A DNA stretch of 64,000 nucleotides from Candidatus Zixiibacteriota bacterium (GCA_023138975.1 JAGLON010000017.1:62001-126000); one strand, 5' to 3'; positions 29,317 through 39,563 are shown, counted from the stretch's first letter. Notes: generated by a model from the letters alone, not told the origin. Made by a program: numbers and translations.

Positions 29317-30471
29317 ATGTTAGAAAAAGCACTTAGTGGAGATAAACGTTACTGGACATGGATAGCGTTTCTGCTTCTGGTTATCGGGGTTGGGACCTTG
29401 GCGTACCTCAAGCAGTACAATGAAGGGTTAGGCATCACCGGCCTCAGCCGTGACGTAACCTGGGGATTTTATATCGCTCAGCTGACTTTTTTAGTCGGTG
29501 TCGCAGCCTCAGCGGTCATGGTTGTTTTACCCTATTATTTGCATAATTTCAAGGCTTTCGGGAAAATCACCATCTTAGGTGAATTTCTCGCGATTGCCAG
29601 TGTGATTATGTGTATGACTTTTGTCTTTGTGGATCTGGGACAACCGACCCGTATGGTCAATATGTTTCTGTATCCATCACTCAATTCTGTCCTTTTTTGG
29701 GATAGTGTTGTACTATCGGTGTATCTGCTTCTCAATCTGTTAATCAGCTGGGTGATGCTGGGAGCGGAGAAGAAAGATATAGCACCGCCGAAATGGATCA
29801 AACCGCTTATTTATCTATCGATCCCATGGGCGGTCTCAATTCATACCGTAACGGCGTTCTTGTATTCCGGTTTGGCCGCTCGCCCGTTCTGGCTGTCGGC
29901 CGTTATTGCTCCCCGGTTTTTGGCGTCGGCGTTTGCCGCCGGTCCTGCTTTGCTGATCATAATTTGTATGCTTCTAAGAAAGCTGACCAAATTTGATGCA
30001 GGCGATAAGGCTATCGACAAACTGGCTGTCATTATGACTTACGCCATGAGCATTAATATTTTCTTGATTCTCATGGAGCTGTTCACAGCTCTCTATAGTG
30101 GTATCCCCGAACATATATCCCATTTTGAGTACTTATTCCTCGGCATCGGAGACAAAACGGCGCTGGTTCCCTGGATGTGGTTCTCGATCTTTTTGGCGAT
30201 AGTATCGTTGATAATACTGCATTTCCCAAAACTGCGGGCAAATTATAACCTGCTGGCCTTGGGATCTGTTGCGGTGTTCTTTTCAATTTGGATTGATAAA
30301 GGCATGGGTATGGTCGTCACTGGATTCGTTCCGAATCCGCTCGGTATTGTAACAGAATACCTGCCGACTTTACCTGAAGTTCTGATTACTATCGGAATCT
30401 ACGCTCTGGGAGCGCTGATTGTAACCGGATTGTATAAAATAGCTCTGGCGGTGAAAGAAAAAGCCGCATAG
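29317..30471 (+). CDS. dsrP: DsrP, NrfD-like membrane subunit
   Basis: Polytopic NrfD/HybB-like protein completing dsrMKJOP; start at 29317 with GGAG upstream. Confidence 0.93.
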   Translation: MLEKALSGDKRYWTWIAFLLLVIGVGTLAYLKQYNEGLGITGLSRDVTWGFYIAQLTFLVGVAASAVMVVLPYYLHNFKAFGKITILGEFLAIASVIMCMTFVFVDLGQPTRMVNMFLYPSLNSVLFWDSVVLSVYLLLNLLISWVMLGAEKKDIAPPKWIKPLIYLSIPWAVSIHTVTAFLYSGLAARPFWLSAVIAPRFLASAFAAGPALLIIICMLLRKLTKFDAGDKAIDKLAVIMTYAMSINIFLILMELFTALYSGIPEHISHFEYLFLGIGDKTALVPWMWFSIFLAIVSLIILHFPKLRANYNLLALGSVAVFFSIWIDKGMGMVVTGFVPNPLGIVTEYLPTLPEVLITIGIYALGALIVTGLYKIALAVKEKAA

Positions 30472-30500
30472 ACTTGATTATATTTTCAAATTGATTATAT

Positions 30501-30532
30501 ACGGACGGGAAAATTCCCGTCCGTTTTTTATT
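30501..30532 (+). terminator. Intrinsic terminator after dsrP
   Basis: acggacggga-aaat-tcccgtccgttttttatt. Confidence 0.85.
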
Positions 30533-30595
30533 GCGGGCGAATGACTTGTGAGTAATTACGGCTGCTCAACAGCCGTTAAAAGATAAGAGATAGAT

Positions 30596-32266
30596 ATGGA
30601 AAAATCAGATGTTGTAATCATCGGAGGCGTCGCCGCCGGACCGAAAACAGCCGCCACGCTGGCTCGCCGAAACGGCGCTTTATCCATTACTCTGTTCCAA
30701 AAAGAAGACCTTTTATCATATGGGTCATGCGGTCTACCCTATTTTGCTTCAGGAGACATCGAATCATTCAACGGGTTAGTGGAAACCTCGTACGGCATTG
30801 CCCGGGACGCTGATTTTTTTGAAAACATAAAAGGATTTAAAGCCGTGACCGGGGCTGAAGTTATAGAGATCAACAGAGATGAAAAATATATTATCATCAA
30901 GATGCTCAAATCCGGCGAAACGATCAAGCATGGTTACGATAAGTTAGTCATTGCCACCGGAGCCAATGCGATCAAGCCCCCTTTTCCAGTTGCCGAAAGT
31001 AGTAAAATCAGTTCCTTTACCCGCCCCGATGACGCAATTGCATTTCGAAAAGCGGCCCAAACCGGACAAGTGGGCAAAGTCGTAATTATTGGCGGTGGCT
31101 TCATCGGATGCGAAATGACAGAAGCCTGTGCCGGATTATGGGGTATCGAGACCGTTCTTATTGAACGGGAAAACCAAATCATGCCCTTTGTCCTTGATAA
31201 AGAAATGGCTGAAATTGCCAAACGGGAGATGACACGCCAGGATATCAAGGTTCTTACCGGTGCCGAAGTACAGAAGGTCGAACTCGACAGCGACAACAAT
31301 CCGGTAGTATACATTGATGGACATGCCCCTATCACAGCTGACTACGTTTTCCTTTGTCTCGGTGTCAAACCGGAAGTGACTCTGGCAAAAAACACCGGCC
31401 TTACTATTGGTAAAACCGGAGCCATTGCGGTAAACTCTCACTTACAAACATCAGACGACAATATCTACGCCGGCGGTGATTGCATTGAAAATAAAAACAA
31501 AATTACCGGCCAGCCATTTTTTATTCCTATGGGCTCATTGGCAAATCGCCATGGGCGGGTAATTGCCGAAAACATCACCGGCAATAAGGCTGAATTTTCT
31601 GGAGTTTTGGGAGCCTTCTTAGTCAAAGTTTTTGATACCAACGTCGGCGCCGTCGGACTGTCACAAATGAGTGCAGAAAAAGCCGGACTAAAAACAAACG
31701 CCGTCTGGGGTACATTCCCGGATAAGCCTGACTATTATCCGGAAAGCCAAGTCTTTGTGCTTAAACTAATCTATGACGCTGACACCAAACGAGTCTTGGG
31801 TTTGCAGGCGGTCGGCGCGGGAGATATCTGCCGCCGGATAGATTCAATGTCAGCCCTGCTTCAGCAAAACGCAACCCTGGATACTTTAATTGACTTTGAA
31901 CACGGTTATGCACCACCCTATTCCGATGCTTTAGATCCGCTGCACCATCTGGCCGCGATGGCCAAATCAGGTTTTGATTTCATTAGTCCCTTGACCAATG
32001 ATGAAAAAGACGCATATCTCTGGCTTGACGTGCGTGAGACCTCAGAATTCGAGGAAGCTGCCTGGCCGGATGAGATGAAAAACCGTATTAAAAATATCCC
32101 CCTGGGAAAATTACGTAGCCGAGCCAAGGAACTTGATACAGGCAGACCAATATTAGTAACCTGCATGCGAGGTCTTCGATCTTATCAGGCGGCAGTGATC
32201 CTCAAGCAGTCAGGGTTTGATAACGTACATATTCTAAGCGGTGGATTCGAGGCTTCACAACAATGA
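30596..32266 (+). CDS. CoA-disulfide reductase-like FAD oxidoreductase fused to a rhodanese domain
   Basis: VVIIGGVAAGPKTAATLAR, SYGSCGLPYF redox Cys, VVIIGGGFIGCEM, C-terminal rhodanese with CMRGLRS active-site loop. Confidence 0.88.
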   Translation: MEKSDVVIIGGVAAGPKTAATLARRNGALSITLFQKEDLLSYGSCGLPYFASGDIESFNGLVETSYGIARDADFFENIKGFKAVTGAEVIEINRDEKYIIIKMLKSGETIKHGYDKLVIATGANAIKPPFPVAESSKISSFTRPDDAIAFRKAAQTGQVGKVVIIGGGFIGCEMTEACAGLWGIETVLIERENQIMPFVLDKEMAEIAKREMTRQDIKVLTGAEVQKVELDSDNNPVVYIDGHAPITADYVFLCLGVKPEVTLAKNTGLTIGKTGAIAVNSHLQTSDDNIYAGGDCIENKNKITGQPFFIPMGSLANRHGRVIAENITGNKAEFSGVLGAFLVKVFDTNVGAVGLSQMSAEKAGLKTNAVWGTFPDKPDYYPESQVFVLKLIYDADTKRVLGLQAVGAGDICRRIDSMSALLQQNATLDTLIDFEHGYAPPYSDALDPLHHLAAMAKSGFDFISPLTNDEKDAYLWLDVRETSEFEEAAWPDEMKNRIKNIPLGKLRSRAKELDTGRPILVTCMRGLRSYQAAVILKQSGFDNVHILSGGFEASQQ

Positions 32267-32293
32267 GTTTAACTTTCTTAGGAGCAATTATAC

Positions 32294-33511
32294 ATGCTTC
32301 CCTGTAACTGGCGATTATTGCTTTGCGGTATTAATCATACAACGGCATCGTTGGAACAAAGAGAACCTCTGCAGCTAAGTCGCGATGAATTGGCTCCGGC
32401 CAATGCGGCGATATTCAAACAAAACGGCCTGAAAGAGGCTATTGTTGTCTCGACTTGCAATCGAATCGAGTTTTATTTAATCGCCGAACTCCATCGCGAA
32501 GCCTTTGAAATTGTAGCTGAATTCTATCAAAATTCCAAGCAAATAGATATCTTGCCTCTCAAAGAACAGTTCTATATTAAAAAAGATAAACATGTTGTCG
32601 ACCATCTCTTTCGGGTAACCTCTGGAATTGATTCAATGGTCTTGGGCGAAAACCAGATTATGGGCCAGGGAAAAGAAGCTTATTCCGCCTCCTGCGCCGC
32701 CAAATCGGCCGGAAAAATTATCCATCGGCTATTTCATCAAGCCTTTAGAATAGGCAAACAGGTTCGCACCAATACCGAGTTGGGCAAAGGCGCTTGTTCG
32801 GTCGCCAGCGCCACCATTGACCTCCTTAGGACGAAAATTAAAGCCATAGAAAATCCGACGATTTTGTTTATCGGTTTGAATAAAATGATAACGCTGGCGG
32901 TATCCCGCCTTAATCGCTACGGCTATAACAATTTCATCTTTGCCAATCGAACCAGAGAAAAAGCTGTCGAGTTCGGACAGCAGTATCATGTTGACGGATT
33001 CGGACTTGATAATCTCGCCGATTTATTGAGCCAGGCGGATGTTGTTGTATCATGTACCGGAGCAGATGAAGCCATCATAGACGATAACCTGATCAGCAAA
33101 GCACTAAGTTTGAATGAGAACAAACAATTGCTGATCGCCGACATGGCTGTTCCTCGCGATGTAGATATAAAACAGGATTACCCCGGTCTTGAGATTTACG
33201 ACCTGGAAGCTGTGCAAGAATTCGTCAAGGAAAAACAGGCGAAGCGTCGCGATGCTATTCCTCAAGCGGAAAGAATTATCGAATACAAGCTGGAGCAGTT
33301 TGTATATTGGTACGACAGTGTCCGTCACGAGCCAGCTTATAATGATCTTGGCGAGGCTTATGAACGAACCCGCGAGCATGAAATGAAAAAAATTATGCCG
33401 ATGCTGGATGAAGACAGTCGCGAGTTGGTTGACAGAGCGACTAAACGATTGATAAATAAACTTTTACATATAAAGAACCGTTCCCAAAGTAAAGCGGAAC
33501 AAACGGAGTAA
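32294..33511 (+). CDS. hemA: Glutamyl-tRNA reductase
   Basis: CGINHTTASLEQREPL, VVSTCNRIEFY, GIDSMVLGENQIMGQ. Confidence 0.95.
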   Translation: MLPCNWRLLLCGINHTTASLEQREPLQLSRDELAPANAAIFKQNGLKEAIVVSTCNRIEFYLIAELHREAFEIVAEFYQNSKQIDILPLKEQFYIKKDKHVVDHLFRVTSGIDSMVLGENQIMGQGKEAYSASCAAKSAGKIIHRLFHQAFRIGKQVRTNTELGKGACSVASATIDLLRTKIKAIENPTILFIGLNKMITLAVSRLNRYGYNNFIFANRTREKAVEFGQQYHVDGFGLDNLADLLSQADVVVSCTGADEAIIDDNLISKALSLNENKQLLIADMAVPRDVDIKQDYPGLEIYDLEAVQEFVKEKQAKRRDAIPQAERIIEYKLEQFVYWYDSVRHEPAYNDLGEAYERTREHEMKKIMPMLDEDSRELVDRATKRLINKLLHIKNRSQSKAEQTE

Positions 33512-33515
33512 CAAC

Positions 33516-34247
33516 ATGGCTAACAAATATATGCCGATTAGTATTTCCATCAAAACGCATCGCTGCCTCGTTGTCGGCGGCGGACAAATTGCCATTCGGA
33601 AAATCGAAACCATGATCGATTTTGGCGCAGAGATTACCGTCGTCGCCCCTAAACCCCTGAAAAAAATCGAGTATTATGCCTCTCAGGGAAGAATTAAAAT
33701 AGAAAAACGTGAATATAAATCACCCGAAGCCGGGGATTATGGAATGGTCATATCGGCAACTGATGATGCAAAAGTAAATCAAACCGTTTATGATGATTGT
33801 CACAAAGCCGGTGTTCTGGTCAATGTCGTTGACAACCCACCGCTGTGCGATTTCATTTTTCCAGCTATATTAAAACGTGATTCGATGACAATCTCGATTT
33901 CCACCGACGGCAAAGCGCCGTTTTTGGCCGCCCACCTACGGATTATCCTGGAAAACATCTTCCCCAACCATTGGACTCGTATTGTAGAACTCGCCGGAGA
34001 TTTCCGCAAAAAAGTCATTAAAAAATGGGGCGATAACACCAAGGAAAGATTCGCCAGCCTTGATAGATTCCTGTCTGCTGACTGGAAAACTCTAATTAAG
34101 AGTAAAAACAACGCCGAACTCCAGGAACAGCTCGATGCTTTACTCGAACCACAGCCTGACGAAGATGAACCGGAACAGGAACAAACCCCTCAGTGCGGTG
34201 ACGACTCACAGAGTCCGATTACTCTGGAATTCGGAGAGGATAAGTAA
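33516..34247 (+). CDS. Precorrin-2 dehydrogenase / sirohydrochlorin ferrochelatase-like protein (CysG N-terminal / MET8-like)
   Basis: HRCLVVGGGQIAIRKIETMIDFGAEITVVAP, VVDNPPLCDFIFPAILKRDSMTISISTDGKAP. Confidence 0.9.
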   Translation: MANKYMPISISIKTHRCLVVGGGQIAIRKIETMIDFGAEITVVAPKPLKKIEYYASQGRIKIEKREYKSPEAGDYGMVISATDDAKVNQTVYDDCHKAGVLVNVVDNPPLCDFIFPAILKRDSMTISISTDGKAPFLAAHLRIILENIFPNHWTRIVELAGDFRKKVIKKWGDNTKERFASLDRFLSADWKTLIKSKNNAELQEQLDALLEPQPDEDEPEQEQTPQCGDDSQSPITLEFGEDK

Positions 34248-34255
34248 ATACCGGT

Positions 34256-35794
34256 ATGAGTGATTTAATCAAAGGCACCGTGTTTTTAATCGGCGCCGGC
34301 CCCGGTGATCCGGGATTGATTACCGTCAAAGGCAAACGACTTTTAGATACATGCGATGCGGTTGTCTATGACAATCTTGTCTGTCCCCAATTGATTGTGA
34401 TGCTGCCGGAATCAACCGAGGTGCATTATGTCGGCAAACGAGCCGGAGATCATCCGGTTCCGCAGGATAATATCAATGAACTGCTGCTCAAGCTCGCCCA
34501 TGAAGGCAAAAATGTCGCTCGTCTGAAAGGCAGCGACCCCTTGATATTCGGCCGCGGTGGCGAGGAAGCTAAGTATCTCAAAGAACACGGCATCAAGTTT
34601 GAAATTGTCAACGGCGTAACATCAGGTATTGCCGGTCCGGCCTATTCCGGTATTCCCTGCACTGATCGTGAAAAAGCCTCATTTGTACTGTTTGTCACCG
34701 GGCACAAAGCCTCAAGCAAATTAAAGACATCGGTCCCTTGGGACTGGGTAGCTAAAGCAAAAAACGGCACAGTTGTTATTTACATGGGTGTCAACCAAAT
34801 TAAAGAGATATCAGAGCAATTACTTGAATTTGGTATGCCCGCAGATTTACCGGCCGCTATCGTAGAGCGAGGCACATTTCCGTCACAGCGGGTTTTTACA
34901 ACAACATTAGGTGAACTTCGAGCGGTGGCTGAAAAAGAAACTATAAAACCTCCGGCGCTGTTTGTCCTTGGACATGTCGTTGAACTTCAGCCCTATCTGG
35001 AATGGTTTACAGACCGACCGTTAATGGGACTGCGAATAATGGTCACCCGGACACCTCATCAGGCCGGAGAATTATACGAACGCCTGCGTCGCCTCGGAGC
35101 CGAACCTCTTCCCTATCCGACAATCGCAATCGAAACCTTTGACGATCCTGACAACTGGAAAAAAATCGCCGATATTAAGTCCGATAAAAAATGGATCGTC
35201 TTTACATCTGAAAACGGTGTCCGCTGTTTCTTTACGAAGATGCGGGAGTATTTCGAAGACATCCGTCAACTGGGTGATTTTAAAATAGCTGCCATAGGAG
35301 CTGGGACTGCTCAAGAACTGGCTAACAATCATCTCTCCGCCGACTTCATTCCCTCCTCCGCAACAGTCGCTGTGCTGACTAAAGAAATGACCGAAAAGTT
35401 GGACCTTGATGGAGCGGCTATTGTACGAGTACGCGGCAATCTGGCCGATGATCTTCTCGAAAAGACTGTTCCGGCCCACGGTGCCGAAGTTATTCCATTG
35501 ACCGTTTACCGAACCTATCATCCAATATGGCCCGACGGACTCAAGGAAAAAGTCGTTGAGTATCCTCCGCACGCGATTTTGTTTACATCCGGTTCAACCC
35601 TTGAAGGTTTGTATCATAATTTGTCCGATGAAGAAGCACAAAAAGTCTTAAAGGACGCCGGGATTTTCTCTATCGGCCCGAAGATGACAGCCAAATTAAA
35701 AGAGCATGACCTTGAGTTAACTCGCGAAGCAAAAATTCACACCATCGACGGTATGATTGACGAACTGTTGGATTACTATAAAGACAAAATATAG
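34256..35794 (+). CDS. cobA-hemD: Uroporphyrinogen-III C-methyltransferase fused to uroporphyrinogen-III synthase
   Basis: VFLIGAGPGDPGLITVKGKRLLDTCDAVVYDNLV; C-terminal HemD domain (IMVTRTPHQAGELYERLRRLGAEPLPYPTI). Confidence 0.93.
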   Translation: MSDLIKGTVFLIGAGPGDPGLITVKGKRLLDTCDAVVYDNLVCPQLIVMLPESTEVHYVGKRAGDHPVPQDNINELLLKLAHEGKNVARLKGSDPLIFGRGGEEAKYLKEHGIKFEIVNGVTSGIAGPAYSGIPCTDREKASFVLFVTGHKASSKLKTSVPWDWVAKAKNGTVVIYMGVNQIKEISEQLLEFGMPADLPAAIVERGTFPSQRVFTTTLGELRAVAEKETIKPPALFVLGHVVELQPYLEWFTDRPLMGLRIMVTRTPHQAGELYERLRRLGAEPLPYPTIAIETFDDPDNWKKIADIKSDKKWIVFTSENGVRCFFTKMREYFEDIRQLGDFKIAAIGAGTAQELANNHLSADFIPSSATVAVLTKEMTEKLDLDGAAIVRVRGNLADDLLEKTVPAHGAEVIPLTVYRTYHPIWPDGLKEKVVEYPPHAILFTSGSTLEGLYHNLSDEEAQKVLKDAGIFSIGPKMTAKLKEHDLELTREAKIHTIDGMIDELLDYYKDKI

Positions 35795-35835
35795 CTTTTT
35801 AGGTAAATACTTTACCTGACAAGTTTTCAACATCA

Positions 35836-35870
35836 CAAAAAAAGGGAGCTTAGAAAAGCTCCCTTTTTTA
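35836..35870. terminator. Bidirectional terminator between cobA-hemD (+) and qmoC (-)
   Basis: aaaaaaagggagctt-aga-aaagctccctttttta. Confidence 0.85.
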
Positions 35871-35887
35871 ATAATCTATAGATATCT

Positions 35888-37117
35888 TTAGTGTGTCGCC
35901 GCAGGTTCTGCTTTGGTAGGCACATCAGCTTTATTTACCGTCTCACAACGTGGTACTCGACCTATCATCGTGGCATAGATCAGAGCTAAAACTCTGAAAA
36001 ACATATGCGCGAATTTGGAATACGGCATATACCAGAGAAGGAAATATACAAATAGGATGTGCAGGAAATAACTGGAATATGCGGCACCCGCCATCTCGGC
36101 AATCCGGAAAATCCATGATGTCATTCCGGTCAGACCGGTAAAAAACATGATATAAAGGAATAGATTGTCGGCATAACCGGATGCTCCAACTTCATCTTTA
36201 TCAGCCATGCGCCGGAAAACCATTATGCCGCTGCCTAAAAAGATAAGGATTCCACTTATGGCACCGAGAAATTTGACCGGATGAGGCAGTTCCAAAGGCA
36301 ACTCAAAGAAGGGGTGCAGGTTTTCCCACCCAAGCATATTCATATAGTGCGGAATAAAAATAAACAAGAAAACCATGCCGGTTGTAATCATGGCTCCGAC
36401 AAAACCGGACATGAGTAAAATATGAGCCGTACCGCGAATTTTATTTTGATCACACTCCATAAACCGGGAATGGTTGATTACTTCAAGAGCAATCGTCCAA
36501 GCTGCCCTGAAAAACGGTACTTTGATCTCGTCGCCATTGCTTTTCAGGCTCTTCCAAAAACGTAAGAAACCGATTGAAGCCATCGTAAAAATCAGAAGAT
36601 TGCCAAAGACAAACAAGGCATCTACAGTCTGATGAGGCAAAAATAGATTAAAATCAATGGTTTCGCTGGATAGAAAAAGGAATACCCCGTTTTCATCAAC
36701 CGGAGCCGATCCTACGATACAACCCCAAATAATCAACGCGGGAATAAGCAATAAAAACGGCAATGCCGCCGGGGATGCCAATGCTTTGCCCATAAATGAC
36801 GGAAAAGCAAAATACTTATAGATATAGGCCCTAATCGCGGCCATCAAATCCCCCGGTTTAGCTCCCCTGGGGCAATTTGTGCTGCAATCGTTGCATTGAT
36901 AACATAGCCAGATATCCGGATCTTTCACCAGTTCATCAACTTGCCCCCACTGGGACATAATCATTTCCTTACGGGGAAACGGTTTATCGTCAGGTGAAAG
37001 ATTACATACTACGGAACAGGTAGCGCATTGAAAACACTTTTTCATAGTGTCGCCACCGGCCTTTTTTATTTCCCGGATAAACTGCAAATCAGGATTTATT
37101 CGGCGAAAATCAGCCAT
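35888..37117 (-). CDS. qmoC: Quinone-interacting membrane-bound oxidoreductase subunit C (FeS + cytochrome b)
   Basis: KKCFQCATCSVVCNLSPDDKPFPRKEM, CYQCNDCSTNCPRGAKPGDLMAAIRAYIYKYFAFPSFMGKA, then polytopic cytochrome b domain. Confidence 0.92.
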   Translation of the reverse strand: MADFRRINPDLQFIREIKKAGGDTMKKCFQCATCSVVCNLSPDDKPFPRKEMIMSQWGQVDELVKDPDIWLCYQCNDCSTNCPRGAKPGDLMAAIRAYIYKYFAFPSFMGKALASPAALPFLLLIPALIIWGCIVGSAPVDENGVFLFLSSETIDFNLFLPHQTVDALFVFGNLLIFTMASIGFLRFWKSLKSNGDEIKVPFFRAAWTIALEVINHSRFMECDQNKIRGTAHILLMSGFVGAMITTGMVFLFIFIPHYMNMLGWENLHPFFELPLELPHPVKFLGAISGILIFLGSGIMVFRRMADKDEVGASGYADNLFLYIMFFTGLTGMTSWIFRIAEMAGAAYSSYFLHILFVYFLLWYMPYSKFAHMFFRVLALIYATMIGRVPRCETVNKADVPTKAEPAATH

Positions 37118-37224
37118 ATATTATGCTCCTTTTCGACACAAAACTAAAATCGCTCTGCTTTCGATGGATTATACCATCTTTATAATCTGAAAATAGCCCG
37201 AAGCAAAATCCATGTCAAGTTGTT

Positions 37225-37242
37225 TTGTTACTTTTTTCACAA
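37225..37242. promoter_or_regulatory. Candidate CRP/FNR-family operator upstream of qmoC
   Basis: TTGTTA-CTTTTT-TCACAA (minus strand TTGTGA-AAAAAG-TAACAA), 107 bp before the qmoC start. Confidence 0.6.
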
Positions 37243-37652
37243 TCTGACCTCGAAATTGCAAATCCCTACACTTTCTCCATTCCTCTTATGAGATCGGTAT
37301 AATCTACCCAGATCTTTTAAATATTTATAAAAAAACAACCCTTTGCAGGCTAAATGTGCAATCCTTGAAAAATGATGAGCTGTGCGATAGAATATTAGTA
37401 AAATATTGTCCCATAACAGAATCAGTTTTTTATCAGTATTATTATAATTTACTGTCTTTCTACAGGTTATAAATACCGCACTTTCCCCTATACGGTAATT
37501 TGCGATAGAGCAGAAAGTTAACAGAAACGCCTTAAAATAGCACCTCTACGGCCCTTTTTTCGGTACGGTTTATAAGAACAAGCATTTTGTATACAAAAAG
37601 AATAGCTTCATATAAAAAATGGAGCAATAAGTTTAAATTCGCTTGACTTCGC

Positions 37653-37670
37653 TTGTGAAAATATGTACAT
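37653..37670. promoter_or_regulatory. Imperfect second copy of the palindrome in the sat upstream region
   Basis: TTGTGA-AAATAT-GTACAT; left half perfect, right half degraded; 77 bp upstream of the better copy. Confidence 0.4.
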
Positions 37671-37729
37671 TCTTCTCGGTAAAAAATAGGTTTATTAGAA
37701 TGTGAACGCTGTTTTTATTTTCAATGCGC

Positions 37730-37747
37730 TTGTGAAAAAAGTCACAT
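37730..37747. promoter_or_regulatory. Candidate CRP/FNR-family operator upstream of sat
   Basis: TTGTGA-AAAAAG-TCACAT: TGTGA-N6-TCACA is a perfect palindrome, 62 bp before the sat ATG. Confidence 0.65.
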
Positions 37748-37809
37748 TCTTGCCGATAATAAATATATGTTTTTATACAATTGACACCCAAAAGTAGGAC
37801 GGGATTAGA

Positions 37810-39045
37810 ATGGCGAATTCAAACTTAATCTCCCCTCACGGCAGTGATGAGCTGAAGATAAGTCTCCTTGAGGGACAGGATCGGGATGCCGAACTAAAGC
37901 GGGCCGAAGGAATGCCCAAAGTAGTTATGACAACTCGTGAAACCGGTGATTTGATTTTCATCGGTATCGGCGGCTTTACTCCGCTTGAAGGATTTATGGG
38001 CGAAGCTGATTGGAAAGGCGTTTGCCAGGACATGAAGCTTGCCAACGGTACTTTCTGGCCGATTCCGGTTACTCTTTCGAATGATGAAAAAGTAAAAGCC
38101 GGTACTGAAATATGCTTAATCTCTGGTGAAACCGATGAGGTTATGGGCACAATGAAAGTGACCGAGAGTTACAAAATCGACAAAGAATTTGAGTGTAAAC
38201 ACGTTTTCACGACCACTGACCCCGATCACCCGGGCGTCAAGGTGGTTATGGAGCAGAAAGAATGGAATTTAGCCGGTCCGGTTAAAGTTCTTTCCGAAAG
38301 CTACTTCCCCACCGAATTTGAAGGTATTTACCAGCGTCCGACCGAAAGTCGTAAGATTTTCGCCGATAAGGGTTGGAAAACGATTGCTGCTCTGCAGCTT
38401 CGCAACCCGATGCACCGTTCCCACGAATACCTCGGCAAAATCGCTATCGAAGTTTCCGACGGCCTGTATATTCACCAGCTGGTCGGTAAACTGAAACCGG
38501 GCGATATTCCGGCGGATGTTCGCGTCAACTGTATCAATACCCTGGTCGAATGCTATTTCGACAAAGAGCGTGTCGTTACTGGTGGTTATCCTCTTGATAT
38601 GCGCTATGCCGGTCCCCGTGAAGGCCTCCTGCATGCCGTATTCCGTCAGAACTTCGGCTGCTCACACATGATTATCGGCCGCGATCACGCCGGCGTAGGC
38701 AACTACTACGGTCCATTTGATGCTCAGGAAGTTTTCTTCAAACTATGGCCGGGCGCTCTGAAGTGCAAAATGCTCCCGATCGACTGGACCTTCTGGTGTT
38801 ACAAGTGCGGCGGCATGGCTTCCATGAAGACCTGTCCCCACGACAAAAATGATCGTCTGTTCCTGTCCGGTACGGCTCTGCGTAAGTCATTGTCCGAAGG
38901 CGGAGATGTACCAGCCGAATTCAGCCGTCCAGAAGTACTCACCATCCTGCGTGATTACTACGCTGGCATAAAAGACGAAGATAAAGTCGAAGTCAAAATG
39001 CACGGTCACGCGACCGGCGACGCAAAAGTTAAAAAAAAGAAATAA
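37810..39045 (+). CDS. sat: Sulfate adenylyltransferase (dissimilatory type)
   Basis: [57 protein letters not shown]. Confidence 0.97.
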   Translation: MANSNLISPHGSDELKISLLEGQDRDAELKRAEGMPKVVMTTRETGDLIFIGIGGFTPLEGFMGEADWKGVCQDMKLANGTFWPIPVTLSNDEKVKAGTEICLISGETDEVMGTMKVTESYKIDKEFECKHVFTTTDPDHPGVKVVMEQKEWNLAGPVKVLSESYFPTEFEGIYQRPTESRKIFADKGWKTIAALQLRNPMHRSHEYLGKIAIEVSDGLYIHQLVGKLKPGDIPADVRVNCINTLVECYFDKERVVTGGYPLDMRYAGPREGLLHAVFRQNFGCSHMIIGRDHAGVGNYYGPFDAQEVFFKLWPGALKCKMLPIDWTFWCYKCGGMASMKTCPHDKNDRLFLSGTALRKSLSEGGDVPAEFSRPEVLTILRDYYAGIKDEDKVEVKMHGHATGDAKVKKKK

Positions 39046-39109
39046 ATTAGAAAATGAATAGTTCAAGGCAAAAGAGAAACTATCGGGAAACTTCCTATAG
39101 GAGGAGTAT

Positions 39110-39547
39110 ATGCCGAGTTATGTAATACCCGAAAAATGCGATGGATGCAAAGCACTGGATAAGACAGCTTGCCAGTATATTTGCCCCAACGATCTGATGG
39201 TCTTAAACAAAGACCTGATGAAAGCTTTTAACCAAGCTCCAGAAATGTGCTGGGAATGCTACAGTTGCGTCAAGATCTGTCCGACCCAGGCCGTTGAGGT
39301 TCGTGGTTATGCCGATTTCTGCCCACTGGGCGCCAGTGTAACTCCGATGCGGTCAACCGACGCTATTATGTGGACGGTTAAATTCCGTAACGGAATGCTG
39401 AAACGTTTCAAATTCCCAATCCGGACTACACCGGAAGGCAAAGCCGTCCCTGAAGGCGGATACGCCACTCACGATGATTTGGACAATCAGCTTTTGGCTA
39501 CTGAACCTGAATCCTGCGGCATGGACACATTGCCGCCGGTTAAGTAG
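39110..39547 (+). CDS. aprB: Adenylylsulfate reductase subunit beta
   Basis: MPSYVIPEKCDGCKALDKTACQYICPNDLMVL, CWECYSCVKICPTQAVEVRGYADFCPLGASV. Confidence 0.97.
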   Translation: MPSYVIPEKCDGCKALDKTACQYICPNDLMVLNKDLMKAFNQAPEMCWECYSCVKICPTQAVEVRGYADFCPLGASVTPMRSTDAIMWTVKFRNGMLKRFKFPIRTTPEGKAVPEGGYATHDDLDNQLLATEPESCGMDTLPPVK

Positions 39548-39563
39548 GAAAGGGCAGAGAATA

